Shown: piece after piece, positions 35,267-44,035 of the stretch
Layout of the letters: every line of letters starts with the position of its first letter
Position numbering within the stretch: position 1 is the first letter of the stretch
Source: Phyllobacteriaceae bacterium
GTDB taxonomy: Bacteria; Pseudomonadota; Alphaproteobacteria; Rhizobiales; Rhizobiaceae
Assembly (NCBI GenBank): GCA_016711085.1
Contig: JADJTR010000002.1
Coordinates: 620,001 to 684,000 of the forward strand
DNA: 64,000 nucleotides
Direction of reading: 5' to 3'
Notes under the pieces: model-generated
The model's database searches: none
Told to the model about the DNA's origin: nothing
The model's input: only the letters and a program-made list of their open reading frames with translations
Translations under genes and position numbers: made by a program

Positions 35267-35330
35267 CGGACGCTCCTCGGCAGGCGCGCTTACTAGGCCG
35301 GCGCGATCCCTCCAGGCAAGCGGCGCCCCG

Positions 35331-35351
35331 CAGTTTCACCAGACGAAACTG
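35331..35351. promoter_or_regulatory. inverted repeat between two divergent genes
   Basis: CAGTTTC-ACCAGAC-GAAACTG is a perfect 7-bp inverted repeat with a 7-bp spacer in the 174-bp divergent region between the EamA transporter and the small membrane protein gene, 65 and 90 bp from the two starts. It looks like an operator for a dimeric regulator, but none is encoded nearby. Confidence 0.35.
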
Positions 35352-35440
35352 GTTAACCTGGTTGTAGGGATTGGGCGGTACGATCCCCGGCTTGAGTGCA
35401 GGGGCGCGACGCATCTTTACCGACAGGATCGGAGGCTCGC

Positions 35441-35728
35441 ATGATTTGGAACCTGACTGGCGGCTGGCTGTTCATGGTCATCGCGGTGGTGGCCATGTTC
35501 AGCTACTTGCTCGGCTATTTCCTCGACAAGATCATGATGACCGACGGTTTCGGGGTGCTTGGCAACATGACGGTCATCGCCGCCGGATTTGTCGGCGGCC
35601 TTTATACCTACAATGTCCTGGGCCATCTGGTCAGCGATCTACGCGAAGGCGTGGTCGTCGGCCTGGTCGGCGCATTCGCGACGCTGACGGTCGCGGCGCT
35701 CGGTCGGGCCTTCGTCATTCGTTTCTGA
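35441..35728 (+). CDS. small three-helix membrane protein of unknown function
   Basis: A 95-residue hydrophobic protein with three predicted helices (GGWLFMVIAVVAMFSYLLGYFL, GVLGNMTVIAAGFVGGLYTY and REGVVVGLVGAFATLTVAALG). A clear GGAGG ribosome site lies 5 nt before the ATG, which sets the start. I do not recognise the family with certainty; the length and helix layout are reminiscent of GlsB/YeaQ-like small proteins, but the sequence is not a convincing match. The last 14 bp overlap the convergent gluQ gene. Confidence 0.68.
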   Translation: MIWNLTGGWLFMVIAVVAMFSYLLGYFLDKIMMTDGFGVLGNMTVIAAGFVGGLYTYNVLGHLVSDLREGVVVGLVGAFATLTVAALGRAFVIRF

Positions 35729-36608
35729 AGTCCGGCCACCCCGCCATCTGCAAAACCCGTTCCGCGTCGAGCCCGGACTCGCGCAACGCGGCGACGCCGC
35801 TGTCGCCGCGGCTTTTCGACATTTTGCGCCCGTCCGGCGCCAGCACCAGGCGGTGATGCCGATAGGCCGGTTCGGGCAGACCAAGCAGGGTCTGGAGCAG
35901 ACGGTGCACGGAGGTGGCGTGAAACAGGTCGCGGCCGCGGACGATTTCGCTCACGCGCTGGGCTGCATCGTCGATGACGACGGCCAGATGATATGAACCC
36001 GGCGCATCCTTGCGCCCAACGACGACGTCGCCCCAGGCTGAAGGGTTGGCGGCGATCGAGCCGGTTTCTCCACGCGGTCCAAATCCGTTCTCCGTCCACG
36101 CCAGGCGATGGCCCGAGGCGGCGACCGCCGCTTCCATATCGAGGCGCCAGGCGAACGGGCGGCCATCGGCCATCGCCGCGCGGCGCATGGACACTGGCAT
36201 CGCCTTCTCCGGACCCGGATAGAGCGGCGCGCCGTCGGGGTCCCGCGGCCAGGGCGTTCCATCCGCTTCGAGGGCGACAATCCGTTCCCTGACTTCCCCC
36301 CGGCTGAGGAAGGCCGGATAGACAAGGCCCATGGCGTCGAGGCGGGCGAGCGCGTCGCGATAGGCGTCCAGATGATCGGACTGGCGCCGCACCGGCGTTT
36401 CCCAGTCGAGACCGAGCCAGGCAAGATCGCGGTAGATCGCGCGTTCGTGCTCCGGTTCGGCGCGGGCGAGATCGATGTCCTCGATGCGGACCAGGAAATT
36501 TCCGCCGGTTTCGCGGGCGCGGGCGAAATTCGCCATGGCCGAAAACGCGTGCCCCAGATGCAACTGGCCATTGGGCGTCGGCGCGAAACGGAAAACAGGT
36601 GTGGACAT
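35715..36608 (-). CDS. gluQ: glutamyl-queuosine tRNA(Asp) synthetase
   Basis: A 297-residue GluRS paralogue without an anticodon-binding domain that glutamylates queuosine 34 of tRNA-Asp. The class I HIGH motif is FAPTPNGQLHLGHA, followed by RIEDIDLARAEPEHE, and the KMSKS motif is DGRKMSKSRGDSG. Length is typical for GluQRS. Together with the queuosine-precursor transporter at 5.7-6.4 kb it shows that this organism uses queuosine. Divergent from the glycosylase gene. Confidence 0.9.
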   Translation of the reverse strand: MSTPVFRFAPTPNGQLHLGHAFSAMANFARARETGGNFLVRIEDIDLARAEPEHERAIYRDLAWLGLDWETPVRRQSDHLDAYRDALARLDAMGLVYPAFLSRGEVRERIVALEADGTPWPRDPDGAPLYPGPEKAMPVSMRRAAMADGRPFAWRLDMEAAVAASGHRLAWTENGFGPRGETGSIAANPSAWGDVVVGRKDAPGSYHLAVVIDDAAQRVSEIVRGRDLFHATSVHRLLQTLLGLPEPAYRHHRLVLAPDGRKMSKSRGDSGVAALRESGLDAERVLQMAGWPDFRNE

Positions 36609-36628
36609 GCCGGACCGCGCGGGATTGG

Positions 36629-37336
36629 ATGAACCCGGATAGCGCGTTGGCGCTCATTGCGAAAGGCCGCGCCTTGAGACGGATCGACCATGACGACGAC
36701 ATTCGCGACGGGTTGGCCGAACTGGCGCGCAGGGACAAACGTCTCAAGACAGTCATCGCGGCGACTGGCGCGGTGCCTCTGCGGCGCTCGCCGCCGGGGT
36801 TCGCCAGCCTCGTCTCGATCGTCGTGGCGCAACAGGTTTCCAAGGCCGCCGCCGACACGATCCATGCCAGGCTGATCGGACTGGTCGACCCGCTGACGCC
36901 GGAAAATGTCCTCGCCGGCGGGGAGGATCCGATGCGCGCCGCCGGCCTGTCGCGACCGAAGCAGAAGACCCTCCTGGCCGTGGCGCAGGCCGTCGCCGAC
37001 GGCGTGCTCGATCTCGACGCGGTGCTCGCCCATGACGCGGCAGACGCCATTGCCCACATGACGGCGGTTCACGGCATCGGCGCCTGGACGGCGGAAATCT
37101 ACCTTCTGTTCTGCGCCGGACATCCCGACATCTTCCCGGCGCGCGATGTGGCCCTGCAGGCGGCGGTGGCCGGCGCCTTCGATCTGGCGGCGCGACCGGG
37201 CGAAAAGGAACTGATTCGCATCGCCGAATCCTGGTCGCCGTGGCGGGGCGTCGCCGCACGGCTGTTTTGGGCCTATTACGCCATCGGCAAGGGCCGCGAG
37301 GCCGGAACCGGCGCGCAAAACCGGGAAAAAGCGTAG
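36629..37336 (+). CDS. DNA-3-methyladenine glycosylase (HhH-GPD, AlkA-like)
   Basis: A 235-residue HhH-GPD base-excision glycosylase. The helix-hairpin-helix is VHGIGAWTAEIYLLF, followed by the catalytic aspartate in HPDIFPARDVALQAA. SLVSIVVAQQVSKAAADTIHAR is the conserved first-helix block. The start at MNPDSALA is the first ATG compatible with family N termini. It probably removes alkylated purines. It is a compact AlkA form without the N-terminal beta domain of E. coli AlkA. Confidence 0.9.
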   Translation: MNPDSALALIAKGRALRRIDHDDDIRDGLAELARRDKRLKTVIAATGAVPLRRSPPGFASLVSIVVAQQVSKAAADTIHARLIGLVDPLTPENVLAGGEDPMRAAGLSRPKQKTLLAVAQAVADGVLDLDAVLAHDAADAIAHMTAVHGIGAWTAEIYLLFCAGHPDIFPARDVALQAAVAGAFDLAARPGEKELIRIAESWSPWRGVAARLFWAYYAIGKGREAGTGAQNREKA

Positions 37337-37439
37337 CGAATCAGGCGGGTTCAATCGATTTCGTTGCGCCCTGCCGCTTCACACGCTTGTCATCTCGTGA
37401 CATCACTATACCCGCCGACGCATGCGACGGAGGTTCTGA

Positions 37440-37997
37440 GTGGGGATAGCGGTTTCGCTCGACAGCCTTCCTGCCCTCGTGCTCAACGCGGATTACCGCC
37501 CGTTGAGCTACTACCCCTTGTCGCTCTGGTCCTGGCAGGACGCCATCAAGGCGGTGTTCCTTGAGCGCGTCAACATCGTCGCCGAATATGACCATGAAGT
37601 CGCCTCACCGAGCTTCTCGATGAAGGTGCCGAGCGTTGTCTGCCTCAAATCCTATGTGAAGCCGTCACGCTATCCGGCGTTCACGCGGTTCAACGTGTTC
37701 CTGCGCGATCGCTTCCGTTGCCAGTATTGCGCATCGCCGGACGAATTGACGTTCGACCATGTGGTGCCGCGCTGCTGCGGCGGCGCAACGACCTGGGAGA
37801 ATGTCGTCGCCGCCTGCTCGCCCTGCAATCTGCGCAAGGGATCGAAACTGCCGGCGCAAGCCAGGATGTTCCCTTTGCAGCGCCCGTTCCAGCCGACGGT
37901 GCAGGATCTGCACAACAACGGCCGGCTGTTCCCGCCCAACCATCTGCACGAAAGCTGGATGGATTATCTCTATTGGGACAGCGAACTGGAGCCTTGA
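37440..37997 (+). CDS. HNH endonuclease
   Basis: A 185-residue HNH nuclease-domain protein of the type widespread in alphaproteobacterial core genomes. FRCQYCASPDELTFDHVVPRCCGG and ENVVAACSPCNLRKGSK supply the HNH core with CxxC pairs for a structural zinc. The N-terminal part (LPALVLNADYRPLSYYPLSLW and the DAIKAVFLERVNIV block) is conserved in the family. The GTG start at 37440 is set by a CGGAGG ribosome site. No phage genes surround it, so a house-keeping role is more likely than a mobile one; the target is unknown. Confidence 0.86.
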   Translation: MGIAVSLDSLPALVLNADYRPLSYYPLSLWSWQDAIKAVFLERVNIVAEYDHEVASPSFSMKVPSVVCLKSYVKPSRYPAFTRFNVFLRDRFRCQYCASPDELTFDHVVPRCCGGATTWENVVAACSPCNLRKGSKLPAQARMFPLQRPFQPTVQDLHNNGRLFPPNHLHESWMDYLYWDSELEP

Positions 37998-38001
37998 GCC
38001 G

Positions 38002-38520
38002 TCAATCGGCGGCGCGGGTCAGGCCGGCGCGGAGCGCAAGCGCGGCGAAGGCCAGGCTGGCCGGCACGTTCCACCCGGCGAAGGACAGGCCGAGAAAACG
38101 CCACGGCGCCTTGTCGCAGGAGGGCGGAATGGCGTCGAGCGAATCGAGTATGCCGGCGCCGCCGGTTTCGACCCGGCCGGTGACCGCGCCGCACGAGGCC
38201 GGGGCGGGCCAGAAATGCCACTCGACGCCAGCGTGATAGACGGCGAGCGTCAGCCCGTAGAGCATCAGCGCTCCGGCGGCGACAAGCAGCCCGCGCAAGA
38301 GCCAGGACGGCCAGTTGAGCGCCGCGCCGTAAGCGGCGGCCACCATCACCGGCATGGCGGCGTAGTAAGGCACGCGCTGGGCGAGGCAAAGCTGGCAGGG
38401 GATGTAGCCCAGCACATGCTCGAAGAAGAGCGCCGTGCCGACCGTGCCGGCGAAGGCGAAGAACAGGAACACGGCGATGCGCGCCTGGTTGTCGCCGGTC
38501 GGCGCGGTCAAGGTCGGCAT
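38002..38520 (-). CDS. dsbB: disulfide bond formation protein B
   Basis: A 172-residue DsbB-like protein with four membrane helices that reoxidises DsbA with quinone. The first periplasmic motif is YIPCQLCLAQRVPYY and the second cysteine pair is PASCGAV and PPSCDKAPW. I start at MPTLTAPTG; the open frame continues 5' but through the yqaA gene end and without similarity. It is 13 bp downstream of the YqaA gene on the same strand. Confidence 0.88.
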   Translation of the reverse strand: MPTLTAPTGDNQARIAVFLFFAFAGTVGTALFFEHVLGYIPCQLCLAQRVPYYAAMPVMVAAAYGAALNWPSWLLRGLLVAAGALMLYGLTLAVYHAGVEWHFWPAPASCGAVTGRVETGGAGILDSLDAIPPSCDKAPWRFLGLSFAGWNVPASLAFAALALRAGLTRAAD

Positions 38521-38533
38521 GGGGCGGCTCCGT

Positions 38534-39124
38534 TCATCCGACGAAATACCTGTAGGCGAAATAGAGCAGCAGGATGGCGGCCGCCGCGAGGCCCGCAAGC
38601 AGGCCGAGCCGCTCCTCGATGAAGCCGCGAATTGGTTCGCCATAGGTGCGCAGAAGCCAGGCCAGCGCGAAAAAACGGGCGCCGCGCGCCACGATCGCCG
38701 AGGCGATGAACAGCCAGATGTCGATTTTAGCGGCGCCGGCGAGGATCGTCACGACCTTGATCGGCGGCAGGTGGGCAAGTCCCGAAGTCACCAGCATCAG
38801 CAGGATGGCGTTGGCGTTGGACGAGCCGCGCAGCGATTCGAAGGTGTCGAGTTTGCCGTAGAACTCCAGCACCGGCTTGGCCACGGCCTCGAAGGCGAAA
38901 TAGCCGATGATCCAGCCGAGTATGCCGCCGGCGACGGAAGCCGCCGTGGCGACGGCGGCGTAGCGCCAGGCGCGCTCCGGCTTGGCGATGGCCATCGGCA
39001 GGAACAGCACGTCGGCGGGAATGAGGAAGAACGAACTCTCGATGAAGGCGATGACGGCGAGCCAGACCTCGGCCGATTTGCGCCCGGCGAGCGAAAGGGT
39101 CCAGTCGTACATCCGGCGTAGCAT
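38534..39124 (-). CDS. YqaA family (VTT domain) membrane protein
   Basis: A 196-residue membrane protein of the YqaA/DedA-like VTT group. Conserved blocks are FIESSFFLIPADVLFLPMAI, SVAGGILGWIIGYF, the LVTSGLAHLPPIKVVTILAGA segment and IASAIVARGARFFALAWLLRTYGE. Members are thought to act in lipid or ion movement across the inner membrane, without a defined reaction. Probably co-transcribed with dsbB. Confidence 0.85.
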   Translation of the reverse strand: MLRRMYDWTLSLAGRKSAEVWLAVIAFIESSFFLIPADVLFLPMAIAKPERAWRYAAVATAASVAGGILGWIIGYFAFEAVAKPVLEFYGKLDTFESLRGSSNANAILLMLVTSGLAHLPPIKVVTILAGAAKIDIWLFIASAIVARGARFFALAWLLRTYGEPIRGFIEERLGLLAGLAAAAILLLYFAYRYFVG

Positions 39125-39247
39125 GCGATTCTCCAGGGCGCGGCCCGTCTCTAGAGATATTCGCTTTTCCCGGCAACACGCGGCTCAATCCGGTTGACGG
39201 GGGAACGCGCGTCACTATATTCCGCCGCGCGCCGGACCCCGGCGCGA

Positions 39248-39332
39248 GCCCCTGTGGCGGAATTGGTAGACGCGCTCGACTCAAAATCGAGTTCCGCAAG
39301 GAGTGCTGGTTCGATTCCGGCCAGGGGCACCA
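39248..39332 (+). tRNA. tRNA-Leu (anticodon CAA)
   Basis: An 85-nt class II tRNA. Acceptor arms GCCCCTG and CAGGGGC pair perfectly, the anticodon arm CTCGA-CTCAAAA-TCGAG carries CAA (reads UUG), a long variable arm follows (TTCCGCAAGGAGT), and the T arm is CTGGTTCGATTCCGGCCAG with the usual TTCGATTC. Discriminator A and an encoded CCA end the gene. The D arm contains GTGGCGGAATTGGTAGACGC, the leucine tRNA pattern. Confidence 0.97.
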
Positions 39333-39377
39333 AACATTTGCCGGCGCGCAGCCGCCGGCCGACGCGGATCGTGCGAA

Positions 39378-41018
39378 ATGCGCTTTGCCGGCGACACCTT
39401 CGACGCCATCGTCCGCGATTTTTCCTGGGATTTGCCCGAGCTTTACAATATCGGCGTCGCCTGCTGCGACGATTGGGCGGTGCGCGAACCCGGCCGGGTG
39501 GCGCTGCGGCGCTGGCGCGACGACGGGCCGATGGCGGAAACGACCTATGGCGAGCTGGCCGAACTGTCGGACCGGCTGGCCAACGGGCTTTCGCGGCTGG
39601 GCGCATCGGCGGGCGACCGCGTCGCCATCGTGCTGCCGCAGCGCCTCGAAACCGTCGCGGCGCATCTGGCGATCTATAAATCGGCGATGATCGCCGTGCC
39701 GCTGGCGCGGCTGTTCCAGCCCGAGGCGCTCGAATACCGGCTGGCGCGGGCGGGCGTTTCCATCGTGGTGACCGACGCCGACGGCGCGGCGAAGATCCGC
39801 TTGATCCGGGAGCGCTTGCCGGAATTGCGCCATGTCGTCGTCATCGGCGATGGTGCGAACGCCGCCGAGACGGGGTTCGACGACCTGGTCGCTTCAACGT
39901 CTGCCGGTTTCACCGCGGCCGTTACGACGCCTGATACGCCGGCGCTGATCATTTTCACCTCCGGGACCACCGGTCCGCCGAAGGGCGCGCTGCACGGCCA
40001 CCGCGTCGTCATCGGCCATCTACCGGGGTTGATGACCCATCACGAGTTCATGCCCCAGCCCGGCGACATGGCGTGGACGCCTGCCGATTGGGCGTGGGCC
40101 GGCGGCCTGCTCAACATCCTTTTGCCCTGCCTGATGCTGGGCGTGCCGGTGGTTTATGGCGGGCTCGACCGGTTCGATCCCGAAAAGGCGTTCCGGTTGA
40201 TGAGCGAGGCCGGCGTGCGCAACGCTTTCATACCGCCAACGGCGCTGCGCCTGATGCGCACCGTCGAGGCGCCGGCCAGGCGTTTCGCGCTGACTCTGCG
40301 CACCGTCGGTTCGGGCGGAGAGAGCCTCGGCGCGGCGACGCACGAATGGGCGCAACGCGAACTCGGCCTTCGGGTCAATGAATTCTACGGCCAGACCGAG
40401 TGCAATCTGGTGCTCTCCTGTTTCGGCGCGGCCGGCGTGATGAAGGCGGGATCGATCGGCAAGGCGGTTCCCGGCCACGATGTCGCGGTGATCGACGACT
40501 CTGGCGGCGTTTGCCCGTCGGGCGTTCGCGGCGAAGTGGCGATAAGCCGGCCCGATCCGGTGATGTTTCTCGGCTATTGGCGGGACGAGGCGGCGACAGC
40601 CAAGAAATATCGCGGCGACTGGTTGCTGACCGGCGATCAGGCGGTGGTTGACGCGGAAGGGTATTACCAGTTCGTCGGTCGCGACGATGACATCATCAAC
40701 GTCGCCGGCTACCGAGTCGGGCCGGGCGAAATCGAGGACAGCCTCATCACCCATCCCGCCGTGCGCCTCGCCGCCGCCGTCGGCAAGCCGGATGCGCTGA
40801 AGGGCGAGATCGTCAAGGCCTATGTCGTGCTCGCCCCCGGCCATGAAGCGAGCGCGGCGCTTGCCGACGACATCCGCCGCCATGTCAAGGCGCGGCTTGC
40901 CGCCAACATCTATCCGCGCGAGGTGGAGTTCGTCGACGACATCCCGCTGACGACGACAGGCAAAGTCATCCGCCGGCTGTTTCGCGACAAGGCCAAGGCG
41001 GAAAGCCTCAGCGCCTGA
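39378..41018 (+). CDS. acyl-CoA synthetase (AMP-binding)
   Basis: A 546-residue adenylate-forming ligase that activates a carboxylic acid to acyl-CoA. Motifs: P-loop IIFTSGTTGPPKGALHG, AMP-binding VNEFYGQTECNL, DWLLTGDQAVVDAEGYYQF, VGRDDDIINVAGYRVGPGEIED and the catalytic lysine in PLTTTGKVIRR. The AWTPADWAWAGGL segment resembles medium-chain or acetyl-type synthetases. The ATG at 39378 is 45 bp after the tRNA; the longer open frame runs through the tRNA and is not real. The end overlaps the convergent acyltransferase by 11 bp. Confidence 0.9.
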   Translation: MRFAGDTFDAIVRDFSWDLPELYNIGVACCDDWAVREPGRVALRRWRDDGPMAETTYGELAELSDRLANGLSRLGASAGDRVAIVLPQRLETVAAHLAIYKSAMIAVPLARLFQPEALEYRLARAGVSIVVTDADGAAKIRLIRERLPELRHVVVIGDGANAAETGFDDLVASTSAGFTAAVTTPDTPALIIFTSGTTGPPKGALHGHRVVIGHLPGLMTHHEFMPQPGDMAWTPADWAWAGGLLNILLPCLMLGVPVVYGGLDRFDPEKAFRLMSEAGVRNAFIPPTALRLMRTVEAPARRFALTLRTVGSGGESLGAATHEWAQRELGLRVNEFYGQTECNLVLSCFGAAGVMKAGSIGKAVPGHDVAVIDDSGGVCPSGVRGEVAISRPDPVMFLGYWRDEAATAKKYRGDWLLTGDQAVVDAEGYYQFVGRDDDIINVAGYRVGPGEIEDSLITHPAVRLAAAVGKPDALKGEIVKAYVVLAPGHEASAALADDIRRHVKARLAANIYPREVEFVDDIPLTTTGKVIRRLFRDKAKAESLSA

Positions 41019-42288
41019 CCAGATCGAGCAGCTTGTCGCGCATGCGCTTGGCGAAGGCGCGGGTCTCCGAATAAAGGTGGATCTGGGCCGCGGCCTGGCG
41101 GGCGGCGCGGTCGGCGGCCGGTGTCAGGCCGATGACCAGCGTTCCCATGCTTTCCCGTTCGCTCCACAGCCGGCTCATCACCGGGTGATCGGGCGTGGCG
41201 CATGAATCGGTCATGTCGATGTTGGGATCGTCGAGATGGGTGCGGGTCGCCTCCATCATCAACAGCGTGCCGGGCGAAAAGGCCGACAGATCTTCGTCGA
41301 ACGCGGTTTTCCAGGTGTGGGCGATGCCGGCGTCGATGAAGACGATCAGGCTCGCCACCGTGCGGCCGTCGAGCCGGAAGGAATGGATGCGCACCTTGTC
41401 CAGTTCGGCGAGGCTGTTGATGGCCTCGCGCGCGAAGGCGGCGCGATAGCGGTCGGACGCCATCGCCGAACGTTCGCGGCCTTTCCAGCCGGACTGCTCC
41501 AGCGACAGGAAATCTTCCAGCGCCTGGCGGACATCGTCGGCGCCGCGCGCCACCTCGTAGGCGAACTCGCCCTTCTCGGCGAGGCGGCGCTTGAGGCGGT
41601 TGAAATCGCGCCAATGATGGCCGCTCAGCGTCTGACGCAGATAGGCGTCGCCGTCGGCGACGCTTTGCAGGATCGGCCGGTCATAAAGCCCGACGGTCAG
41701 CACCGGCAGATTGCGGCCGATGGCGACGGTGCGCAACAGCCGCGCCACGGATCCGGAAAGCCGCATGTCGGGAAACACCGCGACCGAAGGCAGGCCGGTC
41801 GACGGCCGGGCGATCATGTCAAAAAAGTCTTCGATGACTCCGACCGGATCGTCGCGGTCGACCAGCGGAGCGCCGAGCGGACCGAAATGGCTCGACCAGG
41901 TGCGCAGGATCGACACGCCGAGCGGGATCGTCGGTCGTTCGACCGAAAACGGCATCAGGAAGCGCAGGCGGTTTTTCGCCTCGTCGCCGTCGCGGATGAC
42001 GGCGAGACGCACGTCGCGATCCTCAAGCCGCGGCATAGCGGGGGCGAGAAAGCGCGGATTGAAGAAGATGTTGGACTCGATCGCCCGCGCGGCGAGGAAA
42101 TCCAGTTCCTCGACAAGTTCGTAGCCGGCCGACGCGCCATAAATGGCGAGCTTGCGGGCCGGCCTCAAACTGCCGAAGGCCTCGATATCCGGCACCAGCG
42201 GGGCATCGGCGGCGAGTCCCGCCAGATCGGCGATCATCGGGCCGGCGGCGCTGCCGCTCAATTCCTCGATCAGGGGACTGGCCGCCAT
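41008..42288 (-). CDS. BioF2/CelD-like GNAT acyltransferase
   Basis: A 426-residue protein of the BioF2/CelD-like group with a GNAT acyltransferase fold. The N-terminal part contains LAARAIESNIFFNPRFLAPAM, and the C-terminal half contains RRLAEKGEFAYEVARGADDV, LEQSGWKGRERSAMASD and the DGRTVASLIVFIDAGIAHTWKTAFDEDLSAFSPGTLL block typical of Acetyltransf_6 domains. Such proteins often act in exopolysaccharide synthesis. Its ATG overlaps the flippase stop (TGATG), so the two are translated together, supporting a cell-surface glycan role. Confidence 0.82.
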   Translation of the reverse strand: MAASPLIEELSGSAAGPMIADLAGLAADAPLVPDIEAFGSLRPARKLAIYGASAGYELVEELDFLAARAIESNIFFNPRFLAPAMPRLEDRDVRLAVIRDGDEAKNRLRFLMPFSVERPTIPLGVSILRTWSSHFGPLGAPLVDRDDPVGVIEDFFDMIARPSTGLPSVAVFPDMRLSGSVARLLRTVAIGRNLPVLTVGLYDRPILQSVADGDAYLRQTLSGHHWRDFNRLKRRLAEKGEFAYEVARGADDVRQALEDFLSLEQSGWKGRERSAMASDRYRAAFAREAINSLAELDKVRIHSFRLDGRTVASLIVFIDAGIAHTWKTAFDEDLSAFSPGTLLMMEATRTHLDDPNIDMTDSCATPDHPVMSRLWSERESMGTLVIGLTPAADRAARQAAAQIHLYSETRAFAKRMRDKLLDLVRR

Positions 42289-43715
42289 CACGCGTTTTCC
42301 CTGATCGCGCCGGGGGCGAGCACCGCCATCTGGAAGCCGAGCTTGCGCCAGACGGCGAAGCCCAGCGCCGTGGCCTCGAAGACCGTCGAAGCCGACAGGG
42401 CGATCACCGCGCCCCACAGACCGAAAAACGGGATGAGGCCGAAAGCCAGCGCCAGATAGATCGACAACGTCATGCCATAGATCACTGCGCAGACCTTTTG
42501 GTGGCCGCTCATGGTGAGCAGGCTTTCGGCCGGGCCGACCGAGGCGCGGGCGACGACGCCGATGACGAGGGCGAACAGCAACGGATATCCGGCCTCGAAA
42601 CCGGGGCCGAACAATTTGAGAATCGGCAGACCGAACAACAGGACGAACGCCGCCATCAACACCGACGGCCAGAAGGTCCAGCGGGCGGTTTCGCGGGCGA
42701 AGGCGGCGAGACCGGCGCGGTCGCCGCCATGGGCGTAGCGGGCGTAGCGCTGGGCGACGCCGGCCTTGACCGAGAAATAGACGAAATGAACGAGGGCCAG
42801 CGTCTTGGCGGTGGCGAAATAAACCGCGACCTCGTCGGGAGGCATGAAAGCGCCGACGACGAGAACGTCGGCGTTGGTCAGGAGGTAGATGAAACTCTCG
42901 ACGAAAAAGATCGGCATGGTAATGCCGATCCATTCGCCGAAGCGCCAGGCATAGGGGCCGGGCGGCACACGGCGGTCGGCGAAGGCGGTGACGCCGATCC
43001 ACTGGACGATCGTGGTGGCGTAGGTGGCGATGATGGCGGCGACCATCGCGGTTTCGGCGTTTGACGGATAACCGGAGGAAACGGCGATATCGAAGATCAG
43101 CAAAATCAGGACCGGCCGCACGATGTAGGTCGGCGACAGCGCCGCCACGGCCCAGGAATTGGCCCGGGCTATGCCCTGCAGCACATCCGACAGGGCGATC
43201 ATCGGCAACGTCACCATGGCGAGCAGGAAGGGCGCTACATAGTAGCTTTCGATGCGATCCTGAAACAGGATCACCGCGCCATAGCCGAGCGCGGCGATGA
43301 CGAGAGATGCGCCGGCGGAGAACAGCCGGCTGGCGAGCAGCGCGCCGCGCAATTCGGCGAACAGGCCTTTTTCGAGATATTCGGGAATGAAGCGAATGAT
43401 GGCGGTATGGGCGCCGAAGCAGGCGAGGCTGCCGGCGATGATCGAAAACACCCAGACCACGACAAAGACGCCGTATTCGAAACCGCCCATCCAGCGCGCC
43501 ATCAGCACCTGGCTGACGAAGGCGATGACGGCTGAAAAGATGCGGATGACGAAGGCGATCAACGACATGCGGCCGGCCTGGCCGCGCTCGCCCTGCGAAA
43601 AGAGGAGCCCGTCGACGCGGTCGAACAGCGGGCGCGCGCGGGCAGCCAGACCCTGCGGCAGCAGCCGCTCGGCTGTGGTCGCTGCGGAAAATCGCACTTT
43701 ACCCACCTCGGACAC
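42288..43715 (-). CDS. oligosaccharide/lipid-linked polysaccharide flippase (MATE/Wzx-like)
   Basis: A 475-residue polytopic membrane protein with about 12-14 helices. SLIAFVIRIFSAVIAFVSQVLMARWMGGFEYG at the start is the classical opening of polysaccharide biosynthesis flippases, followed by regular helix pairs such as GSLACFGAHTAIIRFIPEYL and TNADVLVVGAFMPPDEVAVYF. It probably moves a lipid-linked oligosaccharide across the inner membrane. No glycosyltransferase is nearby; the only partner in the window is the coupled acyltransferase gene. Confidence 0.85.
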   Translation of the reverse strand: MSEVGKVRFSAATTAERLLPQGLAARARPLFDRVDGLLFSQGERGQAGRMSLIAFVIRIFSAVIAFVSQVLMARWMGGFEYGVFVVVWVFSIIAGSLACFGAHTAIIRFIPEYLEKGLFAELRGALLASRLFSAGASLVIAALGYGAVILFQDRIESYYVAPFLLAMVTLPMIALSDVLQGIARANSWAVAALSPTYIVRPVLILLIFDIAVSSGYPSNAETAMVAAIIATYATTIVQWIGVTAFADRRVPPGPYAWRFGEWIGITMPIFFVESFIYLLTNADVLVVGAFMPPDEVAVYFATAKTLALVHFVYFSVKAGVAQRYARYAHGGDRAGLAAFARETARWTFWPSVLMAAFVLLFGLPILKLFGPGFEAGYPLLFALVIGVVARASVGPAESLLTMSGHQKVCAVIYGMTLSIYLALAFGLIPFFGLWGAVIALSASTVFEATALGFAVWRKLGFQMAVLAPGAIRENA

Positions 43716-43835
43716 GCATCTTTCGCGGTGACTCTAGACCGGGATGTTTTAAGAAACGGTTCGGGGGCGGGCGGGATTCGCGGGCATGCCTCCTCCTCGC
43801 CACGCCCCGTTTCCGGTCTGGCTTTTGGAGTTGCC

Positions 43836-43884
43836 GCCCCCTCATCCGGCCCTTCGGGCCACCTTCTCCCCGTTGGGGCGAAGG
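43836..43884. repeat. intergenic palindromic repeat, CATCCGGCCCTTCGGGCC type
   Basis: GCCCCCTCATCCGGCCCTTC followed by GGGCCACCTTCTCCCC, then GTTGGGGCGAAGG, forms two adjacent hairpins (GGCCC/GGGCC and CCCC/GGGG). This CCCTCATCC..CCTTCTCCCC pattern is a dispersed intergenic repeat common in rhizobia and other proteobacteria. Only one full copy is visible here. Confidence 0.6.
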
Positions 43885-43907
43885 AAAGAGGCGGACGTCA
43901 GGGAAGA

Positions 43908-43961
43908 CGGGCGGCCGAAGATCGCCTGTCTAAGTAGTGTGTGCGACCTTTCGGCCGCCCG
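43908..43961. repeat. 12-bp inverted repeat with 30-bp spacer
   Basis: CGGGCGGCCGAA and TTCGGCCGCCCG are perfect inverted copies around a 30-bp core that contains the most AT-rich part of the block (CTAAGTAGTGTGTG). It could form a long stem-loop or be a remnant of a larger repeat unit. Confidence 0.5.
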
Positions 43962-44035
43962 TCCGGTGTTTTCGCCCCGGACTGTCGCCGTCGTCGGCGC
44001 ACGCAACGCCTCGGGCCGTCCTGAAGGGCCGGGAC

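Noticed and set aside
37440..37997. HNH endonuclease as a sign of a mobile element
   Set aside because: No integrase, intron, intein or phage genes are near, and the protein type is a core gene in alphaproteobacteria.
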